In this document: in pieces, positions 21,442 through 28,975 of the stretch | Layout of the letters: each line of letters starts with the position of its first letter | Numbering within the stretch: position 1 is the stretch's first letter | Origin: DASXTW01 sp046726275 | GTDB taxonomy: Bacteria > Actinomycetota > UBA4738 | Direction: 5' to 3' | DNA: 30,941 nucleotides | Assembly: GCA_046726275.1 (NCBI GenBank) | Contig: JBKPAF010000003.1 | Coordinates: 1 to 30,941, forward strand | Position numbers and translations under genes: made by a program | Notes under the pieces: generated by a model | What the model was told of the DNA's origin: nothing | Databases searched by the model: none | Seen by the model: only the letters and a program-made list of their open reading frames with translations

Positions 21442-22212
21442 ATGGGGAACGTCTGGGCAACGCTCTCGAGCATCGCCGCGGATCGAGATTCCGGGGCGGC
21501 GCAGATCGCCCGAGCCGCCGCCGAGACGATGAGACACCTGGAAAGATCCGAGGTCCCCGAGGCGCTCGACATCCTCCTCACGGCCCACAGTGCGATGGGG
21601 CCGCTGTGGCGGGTGGCGTCCCTGGTGCTCGGCGCTCCCACCCCTGCGCTTGGAGCGGACGAATTTCTCCGCCTCCTGGAATCGGATGACGCCGCGACGT
21701 CGGCCCTGGCTCCCCTCCTTCCTCGGTCCGTGCTCACGATCTCGTTCTCCACGTCGGTCATCGCAACGGTTCGCCGGGCCCCGGTCGAGGAGCTCCTGTG
21801 CATGCGATCCGAGCCCGGGGGCGAAGGCGAGCGGACGGCTGAGGCGGCGCGCCCGACGCCGGCTCGGGTGATCGAAGACGACGAAGCGCTCGAGCTGCTC
21901 CCCGCAGAGGCCGTGGTCGTTGGGGCCGACGCGGTGACGCCGTCGGGTCTCGTCAACAAGGTGAAGACGCGGGCACTGGCCGAGTCCGCCCGGCGCAGGG
22001 GTGTGCCGTGCTACGCAGTGGCCGGGGCGGCCAAGTTCGTCGCGGTGGACCTTCCGGTCCGATCCCCCTTCGAGGCCATCCCACTCGAGCTCTTCGACGC
22101 GATCGCGGCGCCCGAGGGACTGCTGAGCGACGCCCAGGCCGGAGAGCTCGCCTCCCGAGCCAGACTCCACCCGGCCCTGCATGATCGACTTGGCGGATCA
22201 GGTGGGGCCTGA
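21442..22212 (+). CDS. eIF2B-like (IF-2B alpha/beta/delta family) protein
   Basis: This 256-residue protein fits the family that includes eIF2B regulatory subunits, methylthioribose-1-phosphate isomerase and ribose-1,5-bisphosphate isomerase. The conserved core is VVVGADAVTPSGLVNKVKTRALA (D163, N172, K173), preceded by LTISFSTSV at about 98-106. The catalytic Cys of the MtnA-type isomerases is not found at the matching position, so isomerase activity is uncertain. A sugar-phosphate or nucleotide ligand is likely. Together with the divergent nucleotidyltransferase this hints at nucleotide or NAD-related salvage, which is inference. The 3' end overlaps the convergent sigma gene by 15 bases. The start is leaderless. 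Confidence 0.78.
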   Translation: MGNVWATLSSIAADRDSGAAQIARAAAETMRHLERSEVPEALDILLTAHSAMGPLWRVASLVLGAPTPALGADEFLRLLESDDAATSALAPLLPRSVLTISFSTSVIATVRRAPVEELLCMRSEPGGEGERTAEAARPTPARVIEDDEALELLPAEAVVVGADAVTPSGLVNKVKTRALAESARRRGVPCYAVAGAAKFVAVDLPVRSPFEAIPLELFDAIAAPEGLLSDAQAGELASRARLHPALHDRLGGSGGA

Positions 22213-23583
22213 GACCTCAGCTAGGCGACGCTCCAGGAACGCTCTGTCCACCGGGTTGGTGATCAGCTCCCTCGCTCGCGCGTACTCCTGGGCCGCTTCT
22301 TCCAGACGCCCGAGTCGCCGGAGCAGGTCGGCCCGGGCCGAGTGCAACCATGGATAGGTCTCCAGGTCTCCCGTCGCCGCGATCCGTTCGACCATGGCCA
22401 ACCCCACCGCCGGCCCATCGGCCATGGCCACAGCCACGGCACGGTTCAGCTCCACGACCGGATTCGGGGCCATCCTGGAAAGCTGTTCGTACAGGGCTGC
22501 GATCTGGACCCAGTCGGTGTCCTTCGCCCGGGTGGCCTGGGCGTGGACAGCCGCGATGGCCGCCTGAAGCTGATAGGCGCCCAACCGGCCCGCAGCCTGG
22601 GCCTCGCGAAGGACGACCAGGCCCTCCGAGATGGCGGACCGGTCCCAGAGGGCGCGGTCCTGGTCCTCCAGCAGGACGAACTCGCCGCTCGCCCCGAGAC
22701 GCGACTCGCGCCGGGCGTGGTGCAGGATCATCAACGCGAGCAAACCCCGGGCCTCCGGTTCATCCGGCATGAGCTGGACCAGAAGCCGCGCCAGCCGGAT
22801 CGCTTCTTCGCACAGCTCGGATCGGATCAGCGAGTCCGCCTCGGTCGCGGCGTATCCCTCATTGAAGATCAGATACAGGACGGCCAGGACGCCTTGAAGA
22901 CGCTCGCCGAGAAGGTCGCCGGACGGGACCTGGAACGGGATACGGGCGTCTCGGATCTTCCGCTTGGCCCTGACCAGCCGCTGGGCCACGGTCGGTTCCG
23001 AGGAGAGGAAGGCCCTGGCGATCTCCCGGGTGGAAAGACCTCCCAGCGTCCGAAGGGTCAAGGCGACCTGGGCCTCCAGCGGCAGGGCCGGGTGGCAGCA
23101 CGTGAAGATCAGCCTCAACCGGTCGTCCAAGATCGTGCTGTCCGTTCCTTCCACGGGGTCTCCGGTCGGGTCGTCGTCCGAAGGGAGCAGCGTTTGAAGC
23201 AGAGCGAGGCGCGCCGCGGTCGTCTGCATCGAACGCTCTCGACGGAGGCGGTCGATCGCCTTGTTCCGGGCCGTGCGGGTGATCCACGCACCGGGGTTCG
23301 CGGGGATGCCGTCGACCGGCCAGCGCTCCACCGCCACGGCAAAGGCCTCTTGCACCGCCTCCTCCGCCAGATCGAAGTCGCCCAGGACGCGGATGAGGGT
23401 CGCCACCGCCCTCCCCGACTCCTGCCGGAAGGCGCGGTCGACGACCCTCCGCGCGTCCCTGTCCGATTCCTCGCTGGGTCCTACTGCGCCGGGTACTCCT
23501 GGATCGGACGCACCTCGATGGTCCCGCCGCGGGCCGCTGGGATCTTCGCCGCTGCCTCGATCGCCTGGTCCAGGTTGTCGCAT
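22198..23583 (-). CDS. ECF42-type sigma factor with C-terminal TPR-like extension
   Basis: This sigma factor is of the kind paired with DGPF proteins (ECF42 group). Region 2 is visible as VATLIRVLGDFDLAEEAVQ to NPGAWITRTARNKAIDRLRRE, region 4 as LTLRTLGGLSTREIARAFL to TVAQRLVRAKRKIR, and a long C-terminal part of about 240 residues follows (LYLIFNEGYAA, then ARGLLALMILHHARRESR), carrying TPR-like helices and the DUF6596 pattern known for this group. The only canonical start upstream of region 2 is the ATG at 23583, which overlaps the DGPF gene by 103 bases and adds about 34 residues that do not look conserved. The real start may be nearer residue 35 with a non-standard codon. Confidence 0.9.
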   Translation of the reverse strand: MRQPGPGDRGSGEDPSGPRRDHRGASDPGVPGAVGPSEESDRDARRVVDRAFRQESGRAVATLIRVLGDFDLAEEAVQEAFAVAVERWPVDGIPANPGAWITRTARNKAIDRLRRERSMQTTAARLALLQTLLPSDDDPTGDPVEGTDSTILDDRLRLIFTCCHPALPLEAQVALTLRTLGGLSTREIARAFLSSEPTVAQRLVRAKRKIRDARIPFQVPSGDLLGERLQGVLAVLYLIFNEGYAATEADSLIRSELCEEAIRLARLLVQLMPDEPEARGLLALMILHHARRESRLGASGEFVLLEDQDRALWDRSAISEGLVVLREAQAAGRLGAYQLQAAIAAVHAQATRAKDTDWVQIAALYEQLSRMAPNPVVELNRAVAVAMADGPAVGLAMVERIAATGDLETYPWLHSARADLLRRLGRLEEAAQEYARARELITNPVDRAFLERRLAEVSGPT

Positions 23584-23837
23584 TCGATCTGGTAGAACCC
23601 CCCGAGCTGCTCCTTCGTCTCGGCGAAAGGCCCGTCGGTGGTCAGGACCTTACCGCTCCGCACCTGCACGGAGGACGCCGACGCGGTCGACTGGAGGGCA
23701 TCCCCGCCCCGCATCCAGCCCTTCTCTACGAGCCACTTTCCGAAGCCATCGTAGGCCTCGAACTCGGCCTTCTGCTGCTCTGGGCTCAAGTTGGCCCACT
23801 GGCTCTCGTCCCCATAGATCAGGAGCATGTAGCGCAT
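23481..23837 (-). CDS. DGPF (YCII-related) domain protein
   Basis: This 118-residue protein has the YCII-related DGPF signature LTTDGPFAETKEQLGG and begins MRYMLLIYGDE. Proteins of this family are the standard genomic partners of ECF42 sigma factors; their biochemical role is unclear. The ATG at 23837 follows GGGAG at a 5-base spacing. The 5' side carries a TGTCGA-N16-CGTC promoter that fits the ECF42 target, so the pair is probably autoregulated. The downstream sigma gene overlaps it. Identification is secure. Confidence 0.92.
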   Translation of the reverse strand: MRYMLLIYGDESQWANLSPEQQKAEFEAYDGFGKWLVEKGWMRGGDALQSTASASSVQVRSGKVLTTDGPFAETKEQLGGFYQIECDNLDQAIEAAAKIPAARGGTIEVRPIQEYPAQ

Positions 23838-23885
23838 GCCGACTCCCCTTTCTCCGGGCGACCCCGTGCCGCCTCTCTCCCTATC

Positions 23886-23911
23886 GACGCATCACCTGGC
23901 CGAAATCGACA
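23886..23911 (-). promoter_or_regulatory. Candidate ECF42 target promoter (TGTCGA-N16-CGTC)
   Basis: On the minus strand TGTCGA (complement of 23906-23911) is followed after 16 bases by CGTC (complement of 23886-23889). This matches the -35 motif I recall for ECF42 target promoters and a common ECF-type -10. It lies about 50-70 bases upstream of the DGPF ATG and between the chdC stop and DGPF. Confidence 0.6.
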
Positions 23912-23919
23912 TCCCACGA

Positions 23920-24591
23920 TCAGCCGAGATCGCGGACGACATCTCCCAGCCCCTTGCGGATCCCGGTGATGAAGGGGACCTCCTCCTTGGTGTACGCCCT
24001 GGCCTTGGCGTGCCGAAGGCGGCGGATGCAGTCCACCAGCCTCGAGAGATCGTCTGCCTCGAAGGCCAGGATCCATTCCCAGTCGGAGAGGCCGAAGGCG
24101 CTGGTCGTGTTCGCCAGGACGTCCGGGAACTCCCGGCCCATCTCCCCGTGTTCCCGCAGGAGGTTCGATCGCTCATCCGGAGGCAACAGGTACCACTCGC
24201 TCGACCGGACGAAGGGATAGACGCATGCGTATCTCTTCGGGGCCTCTCCCCGCACGAAGGCCGGGAGATGGTCCCTGCTGAACTCGGCCGGCCGGACGAC
24301 TCCCATGAAGGCCCACGCCAGGTCGAGGTGTCTGCCCAGCGAGCTTCGGCGAAAGCTCACCAGGAGCTCCTGGATCTCGTCCGGCGACCGGCCGACCCAC
24401 CACATCATCAGCTCTGCGTCGGCCCGGAACCCCACCGTTGAATAGGTTCCTCGGACCGAGATCCGATCCGCCCACTCCTTGAACAGGATCTCGGCGTCAT
24501 GGGAGAGCTGGTCCAGGTCACCCTGGGACCGGTCCCGCAGGTCCGGTGTCCCGGTGAACACCGGGTAGTACGCGTACGTCGGCTCCTCCAT
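23920..24591 (-). CDS. chdC: Coproheme decarboxylase (ChdC/HemQ)
   Basis: The enzyme decarboxylates coproheme twice, using hydrogen peroxide, to give heme b, the last step of the coproporphyrin-dependent route. The 223-residue protein is of the actinobacterial type: Y125 in YACVYPFVRS, H108 in RDHLP and H148 in LREHGEMG sit at the same mutual spacings as the catalytic Tyr, distal His and heme-ligand His I recall for corynebacterial ChdC (Y135, H118, H158). The ATG at 24591 is preceded by GGAGG at a 5-base spacing. It overlaps the end of cgoX by 74 bases in another frame. It is the last gene of the heme operon. Confidence 0.95.
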   Translation of the reverse strand: MEEPTYAYYPVFTGTPDLRDRSQGDLDQLSHDAEILFKEWADRISVRGTYSTVGFRADAELMMWWVGRSPDEIQELLVSFRRSSLGRHLDLAWAFMGVVRPAEFSRDHLPAFVRGEAPKRYACVYPFVRSSEWYLLPPDERSNLLREHGEMGREFPDVLANTTSAFGLSDWEWILAFEADDLSRLVDCIRRLRHAKARAYTKEEVPFITGIRKGLGDVVRDLG

Positions 24592-26023
24592 GCCGCCCTC
24601 CTTCTCCGTTCAGCCGCTGAAGATATTCCAGAACCCGGTGGGCGGCCTCTCCCCCCTGACGAATGCAGTCCGGGATCCCCACGCCCCGATACGCCGAGCC
24701 GGCCAGGAAGACCCCAGGCACTGCCGACAAGATCTCCTCGATCCGGCCCACCCGTTGACCGTGGCCCACCTCGTACTGGGGCATCGATCGATCCCATCGC
24801 ACGACCCGGACGGCGTCCGGTGGTACGCCGAGCGGCGTCGCCGCCTCGACCTCCTTCGAGACGATCGCGGTCAGCTGGTCGTCGGGAAGCGCAAGCGCCT
24901 CCTCCGAGCCCGCCCTGCCCACGAAGCACCGAACAAGGGCCCGCTCCCCGAACTCTTTCCTCGGCCATTTCCGGGAGACCCACGTGCAGGCGGTGATGGT
25001 TGCCTCACCGTGAGGCACGACCAGGCCGGTCCCCTGGGGGAGCAGTGAAGCGGTACCCGGCGGGTAGGCAAGAAGGATCATCGCGGTCGAGGCGTACGGG
25101 ACCTCGGCCAGGGCCCTGGAGGCCTCCTCCGTGATCGCGGCCAGGATCCTGGCAGCCTCGTCGGCCGGCGTGGCGAGCACCACGGCGTCGGCGGGGAAGG
25201 GACTTCCGCCTGCCCCGTCGATGAGAACGGAAAGCCTGTGATCGTTCATGCGAAGGGCCCGGACCCGGTGGCGAAGCCGGAGCCTTTCCTCACCGATCAC
25301 CTCGACCAGACGGTCGACCAGGCCCGAGAGCCCTCCCCACAAGGAGGCGAAGAGCGGCTTGTGGCCCGCCTCCTCGCCGGCTGCGGCCACGGCGGCTTTC
25401 GCGCCTCGAATCAAGCTCCCGTGCCTCGTCTCCCAATCCTTCAACTCCGGAAACGTCGCGAGTACCGAGAGGCGCATGGGATCGCCGGCGTGAAGACCCG
25501 CCAGGAGCGGCTCGACCAGGATCCGGGAAGCGCCGGAACCCAACCGTCGCCGAAGCAGGCTCCCCAGCGGCTCGTCCCCCGCGGCCTTTCGCCGGGGCTT
25601 GACCAGATCCCCGAGCGCCCTCAGCTTCGGCCCCCTCGGCAGCCCCTGCCAGCGCAGCAGATCGCCGAGGTCCGACGGGATGCCGAACGGAGCCCGATCC
25701 GGATACGCGACAAGCTCGCCGCCGGTCCAGACGAACGCACCCCACGACCCCGGAATGACCACCTCGTCGGCAAGCCCGAGCTTCGCACACAGCTCCACGG
25801 CCCACGGCTTGCGAACGACGAAGGAGTCCGCGCCGGCTTCCACCGGCAGGCCATCCAGGTCGATCGTGTACAGCTTGCCCCCTGGGCGGTTGCTCCCCTC
25901 GACCACAGTGACCTCCAGCGGCGCGCCCGGTTCCTCCGATGTGAGGAGAGCCTGGGCAGCAGCGAGACCGGTGATGCCCGCGCCCACGATCACCACCCGC
26001 CGTGGATGCGAGTTCGATGACAT
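24518..26023 (-). CDS. cgoX: Coproporphyrinogen III oxidase (CgoX; HemY-type)
   Basis: This 501-residue FAD enzyme oxidises coproporphyrinogen III to coproporphyrin III. The N-terminal dinucleotide motif VVIVGAGITGLAAAQALL (10-27) and the following VVEGSNRPGGKLYT are typical, and the family core runs to GVGIPDCIRQGGEAAHRVLEYL near the end. The ATG at 26023 shares a base with the hemH/cpfC stop (TGATG), so termination-reinitiation is likely. After the usual end of the fold the frame continues about 30 residues, covering the chdC start, before its stop at 24518. This tail is likely non-essential. In protoporphyrin-dependent organisms the same fold acts on protoporphyrinogen; the chdC gene here favours the coproporphyrin route. 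Confidence 0.94.
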   Translation of the reverse strand: MSSNSHPRRVVIVGAGITGLAAAQALLTSEEPGAPLEVTVVEGSNRPGGKLYTIDLDGLPVEAGADSFVVRKPWAVELCAKLGLADEVVIPGSWGAFVWTGGELVAYPDRAPFGIPSDLGDLLRWQGLPRGPKLRALGDLVKPRRKAAGDEPLGSLLRRRLGSGASRILVEPLLAGLHAGDPMRLSVLATFPELKDWETRHGSLIRGAKAAVAAAGEEAGHKPLFASLWGGLSGLVDRLVEVIGEERLRLRHRVRALRMNDHRLSVLIDGAGGSPFPADAVVLATPADEAARILAAITEEASRALAEVPYASTAMILLAYPPGTASLLPQGTGLVVPHGEATITACTWVSRKWPRKEFGERALVRCFVGRAGSEEALALPDDQLTAIVSKEVEAATPLGVPPDAVRVVRWDRSMPQYEVGHGQRVGRIEEILSAVPGVFLAGSAYRGVGIPDCIRQGGEAAHRVLEYLQRLNGEGGRHGGADVRVLPGVHRDTGPAGPVPG

Positions 26024-27003
26024 CAGGAGGCGAAGGCCGGCGTGGTCTCGACGTGCTCTCGGACGACGGCCTCGAGCACCTTGATGAAGGTGGGATCGTC
26101 GTTCGGCATGTCGGTGCGTTCGAAGGCGATGCCGGAGTCTCGGGCGACCTGCCGGGCCTCGATGTCGAGGTCGTACAGCGTCTCCAGGTGATCGGCCACG
26201 AAGCCCGCCGAGCAGACCACCACCGCGTTGTGGCCCGCTGCCGCGACTTCCCGGATCATGTCCTCGACCGACGGCCCCCACCAAGGATCGGCGGTCCTGC
26301 CGGCGCTCTGCCACGCGATCCGGTACGACGGGACCGCCGCGCGAGCCGCCACCAGCTCCGCCGTCCGGGCGAGTTGCTCGACGTATCGGCAGTGGTCGGG
26401 ACAGCGTTCGCAGTGTTTGCACCTCAGGCTGCGATCCTCCACTGCCCGGGTGGGCAGGCTGTGGGCAGAGAAGATCACCACCGCGCCCTCCCGCTCCTCC
26501 GGGCCCAGCCGGCTCAGCGCCTCTGACACCCGCGCGGCCAGGAGGTCCAGGAACAGTGGGTGGTCGTACCAGTGTCTGACGAAGGAGAACGATGGCCCGC
26601 CGTCGGCGAGCGCCTTCTCCACCCGTTCGACGTAGGTCTCCACCGACATCCCCGACCAGTGGGGCGCGAGCACCAAACCGACGGCGCGGTGGATCCCGTC
26701 TGACCGCATCCCTTCCACGCCCTCAGCGATGAACGGATGCGAATGCTTCATCCCAAGGTAGACGCGATAGCGCCGGCCCCTCGCGTTCGCGTTCAACTCC
26801 CGCTCCAGATTCTCGGCCTGACGCCGGGTGGTCTCCAGGAGTGGGAATCGGTTGCCGATGGCCGCGTACCGCGCTTTCAACTCCTCGACGTGCTCGGTGG
26901 ACGGGGTCCGGCCACCTCGGATGTCGGTGTAGTAACGCTCGACGTCGCCCGGACCCGCCGCCGTTCCGTACGCCATCGCCAGCACGCCGATGTCCGCCGT
27001 CAC
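26023..27003 (-). CDS. cpfC: Coproporphyrin ferrochelatase with internal four-Cys cluster
   Basis: The enzyme inserts ferrous iron into coproporphyrin III. The 326-residue protein has the catalytic SAHSLP (H181) and ADHLETLYDLD (E274) motifs. Between them, where many homologues have a GDPY-type segment, lies an unusual cluster C195-x2-C198-x2-C201-x3-C205 that could ligate a [2Fe-2S] cluster; internal cysteine clusters are known in some bacterial ferrochelatases. The GTG at 27003 overlaps the hemE stop (GTGA) and has AGGAAGG 6 bases upstream. The stop abuts cgoX. The identity is secure; the cluster is inferred from sequence only. Confidence 0.95.
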   Translation of the reverse strand: MTADIGVLAMAYGTAAGPGDVERYYTDIRGGRTPSTEHVEELKARYAAIGNRFPLLETTRRQAENLERELNANARGRRYRVYLGMKHSHPFIAEGVEGMRSDGIHRAVGLVLAPHWSGMSVETYVERVEKALADGGPSFSFVRHWYDHPLFLDLLAARVSEALSRLGPEEREGAVVIFSAHSLPTRAVEDRSLRCKHCERCPDHCRYVEQLARTAELVAARAAVPSYRIAWQSAGRTADPWWGPSVEDMIREVAAAGHNAVVVCSAGFVADHLETLYDLDIEARQVARDSGIAFERTDMPNDDPTFIKVLEAVVREHVETTPAFAS

Positions 27004-28091
27004 GCCTGGCCTTCCTGGAGGCGGCCGGAGGAGGCGCGCTCCGTCCGCTCGGTCCGCTCGTGGACCAGATCGACGAGCCTCTGGAGGTGCTCGACCGGCG
27101 TGTCGGGAAGTACGCCGTGGCCCAGGTTGAAGATGTGCCCTGGCCTTCCCGCGGCCCGGCGGAGCACGGCGAGCGCCTTGGACTCGACAGCCTCCCAACC
27201 AGCCAGGCACACCGCGGGGTCCAGATTGCCCTGGACCGCGACGTCGAACCCCACCCGCTCCCACGCCTCGTGGAGGGGAACCCGCCAATCCACGCCGACC
27301 ACGTCGGCGCCCGCCTCGCGCATGAGCGCGAGAAGCTCGCCGGTCCCCACCCCGAAGTGGATCCTCGGGACATCCAGAACGGCCAGGCCGTCGAAGAGCT
27401 CTCGCATGACTGGAAGCACGAACCTGGTGTAGTCGTCGGGATCGAGCGCCCCGACCCAACTGTCGAAGACCTGGACGGCCTGAGCGCCGGCTCGGACCTG
27501 AGCCGCGAGGTATCGGCCGACCGAGCTGCCGAGCGTCTCCATCAGGTGGACCCAGGCATCCGGGGCGGAGTGCATGAAGGCCTTGGTCCGTTCGTGGTTC
27601 CGAGACGGACCGCCCTGGATCAGGTAGCTGGCCAGGGTGAACGGGGCACCCGCAAATCCGATGAGCGGCACGGTGAGCTCCTTGCGCAGCAACCGGATCG
27701 ACTCCGTCACGTACGAGATGTCCGGATCGGCGAGCGGACGGAGCCGGCGGACGTCGCCGGTCGAGCGAATGGGGTCGTCTACGACCGGTCCCGAGCCGGT
27801 AGCGATGCGCACGTCGATCCCCATCTCGGAGACCGGGACCATGATGTCGGAGAAGAGGATCGCGGCGTCCAGCTCCATGCGGCGGAGGGGCTGAAGGGTG
27901 GCCTCCACGACCAGGTCTGGCGTCCGGCACATCTCGAGGATGTCCCGACCTTCTCTGAGCTCCCTGTATTCGGGAAGGTACCTCCCGGCCTGGCGCATGA
28001 ACCAGACGGGTGTTCGATCGACTTCCCGCATCCGGCAGGCTCGAATGAACCGATCAGTGGCGGATGCCGGCTCACTCTCCTCCTGGCTCAC
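27000..28091 (-). CDS. hemE: Uroporphyrinogen III decarboxylase
   Basis: The enzyme removes four carboxyl groups from uroporphyrinogen III to make coproporphyrinogen III. The 363-residue protein has the substrate-binding arginines in FMRQAGRYLPEYRE (R33, R37), the Asp in ILFSDIMVPVSEMG (D82) and the C-terminal FNLGHGVLPDTP, all expected for the family. The GTG start at 28091 is supported by TAGGCT exactly 6 bases upstream. It is the first gene of the operon hemE-cpfC-cgoX-chdC, each next gene overlapping the last by 4, 1 and 74 bases, so expression of all four is tightly linked. Confidence 0.97.
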   Translation of the reverse strand: MSQEESEPASATDRFIRACRMREVDRTPVWFMRQAGRYLPEYRELREGRDILEMCRTPDLVVEATLQPLRRMELDAAILFSDIMVPVSEMGIDVRIATGSGPVVDDPIRSTGDVRRLRPLADPDISYVTESIRLLRKELTVPLIGFAGAPFTLASYLIQGGPSRNHERTKAFMHSAPDAWVHLMETLGSSVGRYLAAQVRAGAQAVQVFDSWVGALDPDDYTRFVLPVMRELFDGLAVLDVPRIHFGVGTGELLALMREAGADVVGVDWRVPLHEAWERVGFDVAVQGNLDPAVCLAGWEAVESKALAVLRRAAGRPGHIFNLGHGVLPDTPVEHLQRLVDLVHERTERTERASSGRLQEGQA

Positions 28092-28097
28092 GCCCCA

Positions 28098-28103
28098 AGC
28101 CTA
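28098..28103 (-). promoter_or_regulatory. -10 element of the heme operon promoter (TAGGCT)
   Basis: On the minus strand TAGGCT is 6 bases before the GTG at 28091. It is the only promoter candidate for the four-gene heme operon within this window. Confidence 0.6.
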
Positions 28104-28216
28104 CAGGCGGCGCGCGACCGTCCTCAGGCCAATGGTGATCGCCGACACGGAACGGGACTGCCGACGAACACACCGGGATCGTGCCCGCGGACACCGACGG
28201 CGCGGCGTGCCGTTCC

Positions 28217-28222
28217 TAGGCT
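28217..28222 (+). promoter_or_regulatory. -10 element for the repeat-protein gene (TAGGCT)
   Basis: TAGGCT is about 46 bases upstream of the ATG at 28268, leaving a leader that carries AAGGGAGG at 28255-28262. No consensus -35 is found. The 164-base divergent region (28104-28267) otherwise holds nothing I recognise. Confidence 0.4.
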
Positions 28223-28267
28223 GCCCCCATCGCTGCAACCGAGCAGCACCGAAGAAGGGAGGATGCG

Positions 28268-28891
28268 ATGGGTGCAAGGATCGAATCCCTGCCGATCCCG
28301 GCGGTCCGACCGGGGAAGAAGGGGAGCTGGCTGGTCGCCGCGGGCCTCGCGCTTTTGCTGGCCGGGGGAGCGGCGGCCTACTTCGCCCTCCAGCACGACG
28401 AGCCCGCATCCGGATCCGCGGCCGTCTCCTCGCAGAGCGGTTCGATCGCGGGTAGGGGCCGGGCTCTGGCTCGGCAGGCCGCCCTCAGCAGGGCCAGCTT
28501 CCCGAGCGCCGCCGCTCTGGAGAGGCAGGCAGCCTACGGGAGCGCCGCCCTGACCCGCCCCGGGCTCGGTCTCGCGGAGCTCCGAGGAGTGGACATGGTG
28601 GGCATCGGGACCGCCGGCTTCTGGGCAAGAACCGGCGCCATCAACCCGAGTTTCCCGAGCGTGGCCGCGATGGAGAGGCAGATCGCTTCCGTGAAGCTGT
28701 TCGCTGACTTCGGTCCCGCCCTCCCCCGAGGAATGGATGTGGTGGGCATCGGGACCGCGGGCTTCTGGGCGAGGACTGGCGCCATCAGCCCGAGCTTCCC
28801 GAGCGTGGCCGCTCTGGAGCGGCAAGCCGCGCAGGCACCCACCCTGCCGCCCACCAAGGACTGCGTGCTGATCCGCTACGGACCTTGCTAG
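28268..28891 (+). CDS. Unrecognised membrane-anchored protein with internal repeats
   Basis: I do not recognise this 207-residue protein. It has a short cytoplasmic start, one membrane segment at about 21-41 (WLVAAGLALLLAGGAAAYFAL) and an extracytoplasmic part with two near-identical 34-residue units at 107-140 and 155-188, each containing VGIGTAGFWARTGAI and PSFPSVAA. A third, degenerate copy (SFPSAAALERQAA, about 77-89) precedes them. The C-terminus ends DCVLIRYGPC with two cysteines. AAGGGAGG, 5 bases before the ATG at 28268, decides the start. A strong hairpin follows the stop. It is divergent from the heme operon, which may be coincidental. Confidence 0.72.
   Translation: MGARIESLPIPAVRPGKKGSWLVAAGLALLLAGGAAAYFALQHDEPASGSAAVSSQSGSIAGRGRALARQAALSRASFPSAAALERQAAYGSAALTRPGLGLAELRGVDMVGIGTAGFWARTGAINPSFPSVAAMERQIASVKLFADFGPALPRGMDVVGIGTAGFWARTGAISPSFPSVAALERQAAQAPTLPPTKDCVLIRYGPC
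28586..28831 (+). repeat. Two-copy 102-bp direct repeat inside the orphan gene
   Basis: 28586-28687 and 28730-28831 match at about 86 of 102 bases. By eye, 10 codons differ silently and 5 change an amino acid, so the protein sequence has been kept while the DNA drifted. Confidence 0.85.
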
Positions 28892-28916
28892 TACCTCCAC
28901 CCGCAAGGCACCGACA

Positions 28917-28950
28917 GGTGAAGAGCCGGGGAACCCCCCGGCTCTTCACC
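28917..28950. terminator. Strong hairpin, probable bidirectional terminator
   Basis: A perfect 15-bp stem (28917-28931 with 28936-28950) closes around AACC, the strongest hairpin in the window. GTTTC follows on the plus strand, a short U-rich run. It lies between the repeat-protein gene and the convergent aldo/keto reductase gene. Confidence 0.8.
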
Positions 28951-28975
28951 GTTTCGCTCGATCACGTACCGACGT

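Noticed and set aside
28275..28300. T-loop-like GATCGAATCC that might mark a tRNA
   Set aside because: No acceptor stem, anticodon arm or other tRNA structure surrounds it, and it lies in a good coding frame.
28586..28831. Direct repeats as a possible CRISPR array
   Set aside because: There are only two 102-base copies, in frame within a gene, with mostly silent differences.
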